From: CAZKUN01 sp964555935
GTDB lineage: Bacteria; Armatimonadota; Zipacnadia; Zipacnadales; VGFC01
NCBI GenBank assembly: GCA_964555935.1
Contig: CAZKUN010000253.1
Coordinates: forward strand, 1 to 12,885
DNA: 12,885 nt
Direction of reading: 5' to 3'
The notes below the pieces were generated by a model that was not told the origin of the DNA, made no database searches, and was given only the letters and a program-made list of their open reading frames with translations. This document shows positions 1 to 6,236 of the stretch, in pieces. A program made the position numbers and the translations under genes. Position 1 is the stretch's first letter. Each line of letters begins with the position of its first letter.

Positions 1-1029
1 TGCGCCATTCCGGGCCGCGAGTACACGCTCAACGACTGCGTGAAGATCAACCTCGGCGCGATCTTCCAGGTTGCGTGGGGCGACCTGTTCGCCGACGACA
101 CCGAGCCTGACGTTGATCAGCTGTGGCGCCTCTTTGACCACCACCTCCGCCGCGCCGTTGAGGTCCTTGCCGAGGGCCTCGACTTCCACATGGCCCACAT
201 GCACGAGGTCTTCCCCGAACTGGTGATGGACTTGCTCTGCCACGGGACGATCGAGAAGGGGCTGGACGCGTCAAACGGTGGCGTCGAGTACGTGAATCTG
301 TGCGTCGACGGCGCGGCACTGGCGACGGTTGCTGATTCGTTTGGCGCTCTTCAGCAGCGCATCGAGGTCGAGGGCAAGCTGACGTGGGATGACATCAATG
401 GTCACATCGAGGCGAACTGGCAGGAGGCGGATGGCGAGCGCGTCCGACTCCTCATGAAGAACACGCCGCGGTTCGGCAGCGGGGACTCGCTCGGCGATGG
501 TTACGCGCTCCGCATCACGCGGCTTTTCACCGAGGTCATTTCCGAGAAGCCCACGCCCGGCGGCTTCAACATGATCCCCGGTTTCTTCTCGTGGGCCAAC
601 ACGATCCCCATGGGCGAGGCTCTCGGCGCCACGCCAAACGGTCGCCGCGCGGGCGAGCCTATCAGCCACGGCGCCAACCCCGATCCGGGCTTCCGCAAAG
701 ACGGCGCGCCGAGCGCCATGGCGTCGGCAATTGCCGCCGTTCAGCCGGGCATGGGCAACTCAGCGCCGATGCAGATCGAACTCGACCCCGGCCTGACTCG
801 CGGGAGGGAGGCCGTCGACAACATCGTCAATCTCATCAAGACCCACATGGATCTCGGCGGGACGCAGATCAACATGAACGTGCTCGACGCGGACAAGCTC
901 CGCGAAGCCCACGAGGATCCGAGCAAGTACCCCGACCTCGTCGTCCGCGTGACGGGCTTCAGCGCCTACTTCGCGAGTCTGTCGCCCGACTTCAGGCAGT
1001 TGGTGGTGGATCGTCTGATCGCGGAGTGA
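1..1029 (+). CDS. Glycyl radical enzyme (pyruvate formate-lyase family), C-terminal part
   Basis: The frame is open from base 1, so the gene begins upstream; 342 residues are visible. The radical-bearing loop near the end reads RVTGFSAYF, with the glycine at visible residue 319 (955-957). It is followed by a short tail ending in VVDRLIAE, as is usual for the family. The beginning, with PGREYTLND followed by an INL, lines up with the stretch just after the active-site cysteine of PFL-like enzymes. By that alignment the catalytic Cys should lie about five residues before base 1. NGRRAGEPIS (from about residue 217) and GGTQINMNVL (from about residue 285) are further family blocks. Such enzymes do radical C-C, C-O, C-N or C-S bond chemistry in the cytoplasm without oxygen and need a radical-SAM activase, which is not in the window. 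Phe replaces the usual Tyr after the radical Gly. The substrate cannot be assigned. The gene converges on the next one, with 7 bases between stop codons. Confidence 0.93.
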   Translation, partial: CAIPGREYTLNDCVKINLGAIFQVAWGDLFADDTEPDVDQLWRLFDHHLRRAVEVLAEGLDFHMAHMHEVFPELVMDLLCHGTIEKGLDASNGGVEYVNLCVDGAALATVADSFGALQQRIEVEGKLTWDDINGHIEANWQEADGERVRLLMKNTPRFGSGDSLGDGYALRITRLFTEVISEKPTPGGFNMIPGFFSWANTIPMGEALGATPNGRRAGEPISHGANPDPGFRKDGAPSAMASAIAAVQPGMGNSAPMQIELDPGLTRGREAVDNIVNLIKTHMDLGGTQINMNVLDADKLREAHEDPSKYPDLVVRVTGFSAYFASLSPDFRQLVVDRLIAE

Positions 1030-1036
1030 GTTGGGC

Positions 1037-2152
1037 CTACCACTCCCGGCTGTCCGGCACGTCTATCCACGCGCTGCCCCCGGCGATCGACTGCTGGCTC
1101 ACGAGACCTGGCAGCGTCATATCCATCGATTCATGGATGTCGACCGGCGGTTTCGTGCCGGCCATGATGGCATCGATGAACTCGGAGACGACGTAGTAGT
1201 CGCCGCCCCAGTGGCCGCTCTCCTTCGCCGCGTCCGAGGGATTGAGCCACTTCTCGGGCAGGAACTCCTCCTCGAACTCGCTTAGGTCGTGCCACGCGTG
1301 AGCGTCCTCGTGTCGCGACTTCAACCACACCTTGTGCGTGTCTCCCGCGCCGCGCGGCGATTCATAGCACCCCTCGGTGCCTTGCAGCGCGTACCACGTC
1401 ATGTTGTGCGGCCGGTTGCTGAGCATATCGACGCGGATCTCGACCAGCCCGCCGCTCGCCATCCGACACGCCATCGTGACGCTGTCTTCCATCTCGTATT
1501 CATCGCCTCGCGGGTCGCGGTAATGATGGCCCGAGCCGAAAGAACATGCGCTCGTGACGCGGTCGCCCTCCATCCATTGAAGCACGGGCCCAAGGCTGTG
1601 GGTGGGATAGGTGGCGCCGTTGACGCCCGTCTGCCATCGGCGCCGCCACTTGGTGATCTCGTTCAGTTCCTTCAGCTCGTGGATGTACGCCCCCTCGCCG
1701 AAGTACATCTCCCCGAACAACCCCGCCCGCGCGAGTTCTCTCACCAGGACATTCGTGCGGATGTAGCAGTAGTTCTCCGCCATCATGTACTGAGCCGAGC
1801 TGGCCTTCTCCGCCGCGACGATTGCCTTGCATTCGTCGATGGCGACCGCCGCCGGCACCTCGCTCATCACGTGGACACCATGCTCGAGCGCGGCGACGGC
1901 TTGCTCGGCGTGGAGCGGCATGGGGGTGCCCACCACGGCCATGTCGATCTCGCCCGCGTCGAGCATCTCCCCGATGTCGAGGTAGACGCGCTCCACCTCG
2001 TTCTCCTCGGCCACCGCCCGGACGCCCTCTTCGTTGATGTCACACGCGGCATGCACGCGCGCCCGCGGATGCGCGTTGAGCGCGGTGAAGAAGCTCTTAC
2101 CTCTACCGGCGGCGCCAACGATCCCAATCTTCAGCTCGTCGCTCATGGTCAT
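1037..2152 (-). CDS. Gfo/Idh/MocA family oxidoreductase, GH109-like
   Basis: This is a 371-residue NAD(P)-dependent protein without a signal peptide, so probably cytoplasmic. The Rossmann loop GIVGAAGRG is at residues 10-18. Where most Gfo/Idh/MocA enzymes have EKP, this one has EVP (98-100) followed by AAVAIDEC. Further on come MMAENYCY, a GEGAYIHEL segment (153-160) and YPTHSLGP (182-189), with H185 at the likely catalytic position. This set resembles the GH109 branch, whose members cleave alpha-N-acetylgalactosaminides through transient oxidation at sugar C3. The true substrate is not known, and plain 3-dehydrogenase activity is equally possible. It is the last gene of a three-gene minus-strand operon, 13 bases after the SGNH gene. 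GGAGG lies 3 bases from the first ATG (2152) and 9 from a second in-frame ATG (2146). The second spacing is more usual, so MSDELK may be the true start. Confidence 0.9.
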   Translation of the reverse strand: MTMSDELKIGIVGAAGRGKSFFTALNAHPRARVHAACDINEEGVRAVAEENEVERVYLDIGEMLDAGEIDMAVVGTPMPLHAEQAVAALEHGVHVMSEVPAAVAIDECKAIVAAEKASSAQYMMAENYCYIRTNVLVRELARAGLFGEMYFGEGAYIHELKELNEITKWRRRWQTGVNGATYPTHSLGPVLQWMEGDRVTSACSFGSGHHYRDPRGDEYEMEDSVTMACRMASGGLVEIRVDMLSNRPHNMTWYALQGTEGCYESPRGAGDTHKVWLKSRHEDAHAWHDLSEFEEEFLPEKWLNPSDAAKESGHWGGDYYVVSEFIDAIMAGTKPPVDIHESMDMTLPGLVSQQSIAGGSAWIDVPDSREW

Positions 2153-2165
2153 GTTCCTCCCGGCG

Positions 2166-2813
2166 TTACGCGTCCATCAGACCATCCACCACCGCGTTCG
2201 CGATGATGGAGTGTCCGACGCGGAACGGATGCACCGGCTCGGGGCAGAAGAAGTCGGGCTTGCGGTGCCTCAACTGCGCCTTGAAGACATCGTGAGTCTC
2301 CACGAGGCGCGCGCCGTGCTTTGCGGCCATCTCGTGGACCACGCCGATGTACTCGGGCATCAGCGCCAGCACTCTCTGCTGGTGCTCATCCTCGGTATCC
2401 TCGAGCGCGACGTAGAACGGATCGATCAGCATGAGTTGCGGGCCGAAACCCTCGACCGCCTGGGTGAGAATGTCGTCGTACGTGGTGCGGAAGAGATCCA
2501 CCGGCACCGATTCGGGCACGTCGTTCAGGTACCGGTGCAGATCGTTGATGCCGATCTTCACCGTCAGCCAGTCCGGCGCGTGGGCCATCACGTCTTCCTG
2601 CCATCGGCCCTGCAGGTCAGTGACGGTGTTGCCGCCGATGCCCGTGTTGATCCACTCGATGTCGAGTTCGGGCGCCTTCGCGGTCACCATCTCGACCACC
2701 AGCCCCACGTACCCCGCGCCTAAAGGCGCCGCATCCGCGCGCCGACCGCAGTCGGTAATGCTATCGCCGATCATCACGACCTTCTGTCCGTTCTCAATCG
2801 CCAGCTTGGCCAT
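2166..2813 (-). CDS. SGNH/GDSL-type hydrolase (esterase)
   Basis: This 215-residue protein has the SGNH blocks in order. GDSIT (16-20) carries nucleophile Ser18; NTGIGGNTV (57-65) supplies the oxyanion Gly; GIND (88-91) supplies Asn90; PEPVHP (191-196) supplies His195. The acid three residues before the His is normally Asp but is Glu192 here. SGNH enzymes remove acetyl or other acyl groups from carbohydrates and lipids. Next to sugar-active genes a carbohydrate esterase is the likeliest role, but this is inference. There is no signal peptide, so action in the cytoplasm on imported substrate is suggested. It is the middle gene of the operon, 15 bases after the PF01261 gene and 13 before the Gfo/Idh/MocA gene. 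GGAGG lies 6 bases upstream of the ATG, which supports this start. Confidence 0.9.
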   Translation of the reverse strand: MAKLAIENGQKVVMIGDSITDCGRRADAAPLGAGYVGLVVEMVTAKAPELDIEWINTGIGGNTVTDLQGRWQEDVMAHAPDWLTVKIGINDLHRYLNDVPESVPVDLFRTTYDDILTQAVEGFGPQLMLIDPFYVALEDTEDEHQQRVLALMPEYIGVVHEMAAKHGARLVETHDVFKAQLRHRKPDFFCPEPVHPFRVGHSIIANAVVDGLMDA

Positions 2814-2828
2814 CGATGTCCTCCATCG

Positions 2829-3605
2829 TTAGTCGGTCTTGGCTATGATGTCTGTGCACAGTTCGACTGATCGCTTCAAGCTCTCCAGCGGATCATCCGG
2901 CGGCTGATATTGGATGACGAGATCGCCATCGAATCCGGCTTCACGCGCCGCGCGGACGAACGCCTCGTGGTCGCACTCATCGCCATCGGATCCCGGCTCG
3001 CCACGATGGCTTCCCGAGATGTGCAGCACGCCGAGCCGGTCCGCCATGGCTGTCGCCGACGCGGCCAACCCATCGCCCGCGCGCTGGATGTGGTACGTGT
3101 CGGCCGTCAGCCGCGCGCAGGTCGGGAGGTCCTCCAGGAATTCGAGGGACTCGCCATACCTCTCGATCGTCACATCCGGCTCGAACTCAAAGGAGATCAG
3201 CATCCCGGCCAGTTCGAGTCTCGGCGCAATCGCTCTCAGGTTGGAGGCCAGCACGGCCTGGCTCTCCGGTTTCGTGGCGCCCTCGCTCATGCGCGGCCAG
3301 CAGTCGATGATGCCGCAGCCCAGCACCTTCGCTGCCTCGATTCCCTGCTCGACTTCCAGGCGAAACGCGTCTTCCTCGCCGACAAGGCAGCTATTCTGGC
3401 TGCCCGCGGCAAGCGTCACGACTGAAATGGCGTTTCGTCCGAGCATCTCGCCGCACATGTCCCACGTGCCTGGATTGGTCGGCTCCGCGAAGCCCTCGGC
3501 GAGTTGCCAGTTCGCGCCGTCGGCCCCCGTCGCGGCAACCAGCTCGACCAGTTCGTCGGCGCTCCGGCCCCAACTGAAATACACGCCATCGACTGCTACT
3601 CTCAT
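2829..3605 (-). CDS. Sugar phosphate isomerase/epimerase-like TIM-barrel protein (PF01261)
   Basis: This 258-residue protein is of the xylose isomerase-like/AP endonuclease 2 barrel type. The metal-site strands are visible: ISFEFEP (137-143, Glu140/142), TADTYHIQR (167-175, Asp169 and His172) and VLHISGSH (193-200, His195). The last strand, where a glutamate ligand is usual, reads VIQYQPPDDP (230-239), so Gln appears in place of Glu. Relatives isomerise or epimerise sugars or keto-acids, and some act as lyases or hydratases on 3-keto-sugars. The last possibility suits the GH109-like and DUF1080 neighbours but is inference. The frame stays open 68 codons upstream. I chose the ATG at 3605 because GGGGAG lies 6 bases before it and because the barrel's first strand (RVAVDGVYF) starts there. 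It is the first gene of the minus-strand operon and is divergent from the DUF1080 gene. Confidence 0.88.
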   Translation of the reverse strand: MRVAVDGVYFSWGRSADELVELVAATGADGANWQLAEGFAEPTNPGTWDMCGEMLGRNAISVVTLAAGSQNSCLVGEEDAFRLEVEQGIEAAKVLGCGIIDCWPRMSEGATKPESQAVLASNLRAIAPRLELAGMLISFEFEPDVTIERYGESLEFLEDLPTCARLTADTYHIQRAGDGLAASATAMADRLGVLHISGSHRGEPGSDGDECDHEAFVRAAREAGFDGDLVIQYQPPDDPLESLKRSVELCTDIIAKTD

Positions 3606-3768
3606 CTCGCTCTCCCCTTCGGCCCAGGACTGTGTTGGGCGAACACCGTGGAGTGCGTCTCGGCGCGCGGCCAAACCTCCCTCGTCGCGAGGACAATCGC
3701 GCCATCTGCTCGAACTCCCTGTCAGACGCACCGAATTGAGCCATCCACACGCTAGGAGGGTGCCTATC
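3606..3768. promoter_or_regulatory. Divergent intergenic control region
   Basis: These 163 bases separate the minus-strand PF01261/SGNH/Gfo operon from the plus-strand DUF1080 gene and must hold promoters for both. I cannot point to convincing -35/-10 boxes. A short inverted repeat, GTGTT-5 nt-AACAC (3632-3646), lies just upstream of the minus-strand ribosome site and could be an operator. It is short enough to be chance. The plus-strand ribosome site AGGAGGG is at 3754-3760, 8 bases before the DUF1080 ATG, and decides that start. Confidence 0.5.
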
Positions 3769-5061
3769 ATGCGCCCCATCTCGACCATTTGCGCCGCGAT
3801 TCTGATCATGACGTTTCTCGCGCCCGTCGTAAGCGCTCAGCTTGCCACCGAGGGCTTCGCCACCATCTTCAACGGAACCGACCTCGATGGCTGGGACGGC
3901 GACACGCGCTTCTGGTCCGTGAAGGACGGCATCATCCGCGGCGAGACTACCGAAGACAATCCCACCGAGGGCAACACGTTCCTCGTATGGCGCGGCGGGG
4001 ACCCGAAGGACTTCATCCTGCGCATCAAGTTCCGCCTGCGCAACGGCAACTCCGGGGTCCAATACCGTAGCAAGGAGATGAGTCAGTGGCGGATCACGGG
4101 GTACCAGGCCGAGGTGGAGAATAACCCCGGCAAGGTCGGCTTCCTGTACCACGAGGCGGGGCGCGGCTGGCTGGTTAACGTCGGCGACTTCATGGTCATC
4201 GAAGAAGACAACCAGCAGAGCGTCGTCGGCAAAGTCAGTGATGTCGAGCAGCTCAAGTATTGGAACTACTACAACGATCAGGACTGGAACGAGTACATCA
4301 TCATCTGCCAGGGCAACTACATCCGCCACTACCTCAACGGTTACCCGACGATGGCCCTGATCGACAACGACCGGGTGCTCGATTCCGCGAACCCGGAGGA
4401 CCGCAAGGGCGCGCCGCGTGACGGCGTCATCGCGTTGCAGATCCACCAGGGCCCGCCGATGTTGGTTGAGTTCAAGGACATCTACGTCCGCAACCTCGAC
4501 TCCAATTACGGCAAGGCCGTCCGCATCTTCAACGGTGAGAGCCTCGACGGCTGGGTTCCGATGAATGAGAACAGCGCCGACACTTTCGGCGTCGCGAACG
4601 GCGTGATGACCAACACCGGAAAGCCCGCTGGTTACATCCGCACCGTCGCCGACTACACGAACTTCGCGCTTCACGTTCAGATGAAGCACGTCGAGGCCGG
4701 CAACAGCGGCGTCCTTGTCCGCCGGACCGGCGACGACAAGGTGTGGCCGAAGTCGATCGAAGCCCAGGGACAGTCCGGATCGATGGGCGACATCTGGAAC
4801 ATCGACAAGGTCAAGATGAACGTCGCCCAAGATCGCACGAACGGCCGTCACACGCGCCGGATGTACGATCCCAACGAGGCCTCGATTGGCTACTGGAACG
4901 ACTACGAGGTCTGGCTCGACGGCGGCGACCTTGAGATCCGCGTCAACAACCTGGCGCAGAACACCGCCACCGATGTCGAGGAAGTCGCGGGCAGCATCTG
5001 TCTCCAGGCCGAGGGCTCGGCGAAAGAGTTCCGCAACATCGTCTTGGTGCCGATCGACTAG
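3769..5061 (+). CDS. Secreted protein with two tandem DUF1080 (3-keto-disaccharide hydrolase-like) domains
   Basis: This is a 430-residue protein. Residues 1-23 form a Sec signal peptide: a short positive end, a hydrophobic core ILIMTFLAPVV, then VSA with likely cleavage before Gln24. Two copies of the DUF1080 jelly-roll fold follow at about 30-241 and 251-428. Each opens with a FNGxxLDGW block (34-42 and 254-262), has a NSGV turn (94-97 and 312-315), and ends with an EFKDIYV or EFRNIVL strand. The first copy keeps the fuller family pattern, including a W-N-E-Y strand and VIALQIHQGP. Members hydrolyse or eliminate 3-keto-glycosides, or simply bind glycans. The strong AGGAGGG site 8 bases upstream and the signal peptide fix the start, although the frame stays open far upstream. 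Its position opposite the PF01261/Gfo operon supports a shared pathway. Confidence 0.92.
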   Translation: MRPISTICAAILIMTFLAPVVSAQLATEGFATIFNGTDLDGWDGDTRFWSVKDGIIRGETTEDNPTEGNTFLVWRGGDPKDFILRIKFRLRNGNSGVQYRSKEMSQWRITGYQAEVENNPGKVGFLYHEAGRGWLVNVGDFMVIEEDNQQSVVGKVSDVEQLKYWNYYNDQDWNEYIIICQGNYIRHYLNGYPTMALIDNDRVLDSANPEDRKGAPRDGVIALQIHQGPPMLVEFKDIYVRNLDSNYGKAVRIFNGESLDGWVPMNENSADTFGVANGVMTNTGKPAGYIRTVADYTNFALHVQMKHVEAGNSGVLVRRTGDDKVWPKSIEAQGQSGSMGDIWNIDKVKMNVAQDRTNGRHTRRMYDPNEASIGYWNDYEVWLDGGDLEIRVNNLAQNTATDVEEVAGSICLQAEGSAKEFRNIVLVPID

Positions 5062-5068
5062 CCTTTGC

Positions 5069-5154
5069 GCCGTCCGTGCCTGCGGGTCTCCTGACCCGCA
5101 CGCCCACGCTTGGAGGTTGAGGTGCGGGTCAGGAGACCCGCAAGCACGGACGGC
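5069..5154. repeat. Long nested inverted repeat (REP/MITE-like hairpin)
   Basis: Two 33-base arms (5069-5101 and 5122-5154) are reverse complements with one mismatch, around a 20-base loop. Each arm also contains its own hairpin: TGCGGGTC-TCCT-GACCCGCA at 5081-5100 and TGCGGGTC-AGGA-GACCCGCA at 5123-5142. The outer part of each arm is GCCGTCCGTGC or its complement. The element starts 7 bases after the DUF1080 stop and ends 14 bases before the next gene's ribosome site. There is no T-run on either side, so it is not a textbook intrinsic terminator. It could form one long stem or two small side hairpins, as in paired REP elements. It may weaken read-through or stabilise the upstream mRNA. I noticed no second copy in the window. 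Confidence 0.9.
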
Positions 5155-5177
5155 CAGGGATGCATCCCGGAGGGATA

Positions 5178-5660
5178 ATGCCGAGTCTCCAACTTGAGGC
5201 TATGGCCGAGCAGCTTCTTCGCTGCGGCATCACGCATGTCGTCTGGGTGCCCGACAGCGAACTCGGCGGGCTGGAGCCTCTCTTCGACCCGTCCATCCGC
5301 CTCATCCCCGCCTGCCGCGAGGGCGAGGCAATGGCCATCGCGGCTGGGCTCATGATCGGCGGCGAGAGGCCCGTGGTGATCTGTCAATGCACGGGGTTCT
5401 TCGAAGCCGGCGACGCGTTCCGGAACGTCGCCCGCGATCTCAAGCTCCCTCTCTTCGTCCTCATCGGCCACCGCAACCGGACCGCCTTCGTCGCGGGCCG
5501 CAGCAAAGACACCGCCGCGCGCTATCTCGAGCCGATCCTGGATGCCTGGGAGTTGCCGCACTACCTGCTGGAGTTGGACGGGGATCCTGCTGTGATCGAA
5601 GAAGCGTACCGTCACACCCGCGAGACCGACGAAGCCGCCGCCGTCATCATAGCCGAGTGA
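5178..5660 (+). CDS. TPP-dependent decarboxylase, alpha (N-terminal pyrimidine-binding) subunit
   Basis: This 160-residue protein matches the N-terminal PYR domain of thiamine diphosphate enzymes of the sulfopyruvate/phosphonopyruvate decarboxylase kind. CREGEAMAIAAG (46-57) holds the glutamate that activates the cofactor, most likely Glu48 by alignment with the HEQAA-type block of other TPP enzymes. CQCTGFFEAGDAF and LPLFVLIGHRN follow, as in the MQxSGxxN...P.L.LIGxRG pattern of this group. It lacks the PP domain, which is encoded by the next gene 5 bases downstream, so the active site should form between the two chains. The likely substrate is a 3-substituted pyruvate, but which one is not shown. 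The ATG at 5178 follows GGAGGG by 3 bases. An upstream in-frame ATG at 5160 lacks a good ribosome site. The nested inverted repeat lies directly upstream. Confidence 0.85.
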   Translation: MPSLQLEAMAEQLLRCGITHVVWVPDSELGGLEPLFDPSIRLIPACREGEAMAIAAGLMIGGERPVVICQCTGFFEAGDAFRNVARDLKLPLFVLIGHRNRTAFVAGRSKDTAARYLEPILDAWELPHYLLELDGDPAVIEEAYRHTRETDEAAAVIIAE

Positions 5661-5665
5661 GCGCC

Positions 5666-6223
5666 ATGAGAACCGCCGACTGCCTGAAGCAACTGGCCGA
5701 ACACCGCACCGATGAGATCGTGCTGTCTGCGATGACATCGGCGACGATCTGGCCCGATCTCTCGGACCACCCGCGCGACCTCATCTATGTCCCGAGCACC
5801 ATGGGGGGCGCGTCGGCGTTGGCGATGGGGCTTGCCATCGCGAAGCCGGGCATCCGCGTCATCACGCTCAACGGCGACGGGTGCCAGCTCATGAGCCTCG
5901 GCAGCATGGTCACCATCGGCGAGCAGGCGCCGGAGAACTACGCCCTCGTGGTGTTCGACAATGGGATCTACGCGGTAACGGGAGGGCAGTCGCTCCCTGG
6001 CGCGGGACAGGTCGACTTCGCCGGAATCGCCCAAGCCGCCAACTGGCGCGCGGTCCACGTGATTGCATCCCTCGACGAGTGGACCGCAGTCATCCCCGCC
6101 ATCCTCACTGAGCCTGGTCCCGTCTTCATCCACGCCAAAGTCACGCCTGAGCCGACTTCCATCGGCCCGCATCCCGTACCGATCCCCGAGCGGTTGGAGA
6201 CCCTCCGCAAGGCGCTCAAGTAG
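5666..6223 (+). CDS. TPP-dependent decarboxylase, beta (C-terminal diphosphate-binding) subunit
   Basis: This 185-residue partner of the preceding gene carries the PP domain. STMGGASALAMGLAIA (44-59) and NGDGCQLMSLGSM (69-81) precede VVFDNGIYAVTGGQ (95-108). This gives the GDG-X25-DN motif that binds Mg2+ and the diphosphate, and YxxTGGQ is characteristic of the sulfopyruvate/phosphonopyruvate decarboxylase group. Split alpha/beta genes are known for sulfopyruvate decarboxylase (ComD/ComE), whereas phosphonopyruvate decarboxylase is usually one chain. No phosphonate or sulfolactate genes are nearby, so the substrate stays open. The ATG lies 5 bases after the alpha stop with only a weak purine stretch before it, which suggests translational coupling. 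The gene converges on the sulfatase, with 13 bases between stops and no terminator visible. Confidence 0.87.
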   Translation: MRTADCLKQLAEHRTDEIVLSAMTSATIWPDLSDHPRDLIYVPSTMGGASALAMGLAIAKPGIRVITLNGDGCQLMSLGSMVTIGEQAPENYALVVFDNGIYAVTGGQSLPGAGQVDFAGIAQAANWRAVHVIASLDEWTAVIPAILTEPGPVFIHAKVTPEPTSIGPHPVPIPERLETLRKALK

Positions 6224-6236
6224 GTCCCGCGCGTCG

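Noticed and set aside
3632..3646. Operator for a transcription factor (GTGTT-5-AACAC)
   Set aside because: The 5-base arms are too short to tell from chance. It is kept only as a remark in the control-region entry.
2914..3768. Upstream extension of the DUF1080 frame
   Set aside because: The extra 285 residues are antisense to the PF01261 gene. The ATG at 3769 has AGGAGGG 8 bases before it and starts a signal peptide.
3391..4851. Long open frame on the minus strand opposite the DUF1080 gene (486 codons)
   Set aside because: It is antisense to a gene with a signal peptide, a strong ribosome site and family motifs. Its translation is low-complexity (rich in V, D, A, R) without domains, as expected for high-GC antisense frames.
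5069..5154. Canonical intrinsic terminator
   Set aside because: There is no T-run after the stem on either strand, and the nested double-hairpin form with a 20-base loop is unlike a simple terminator. Partial termination remains possible.
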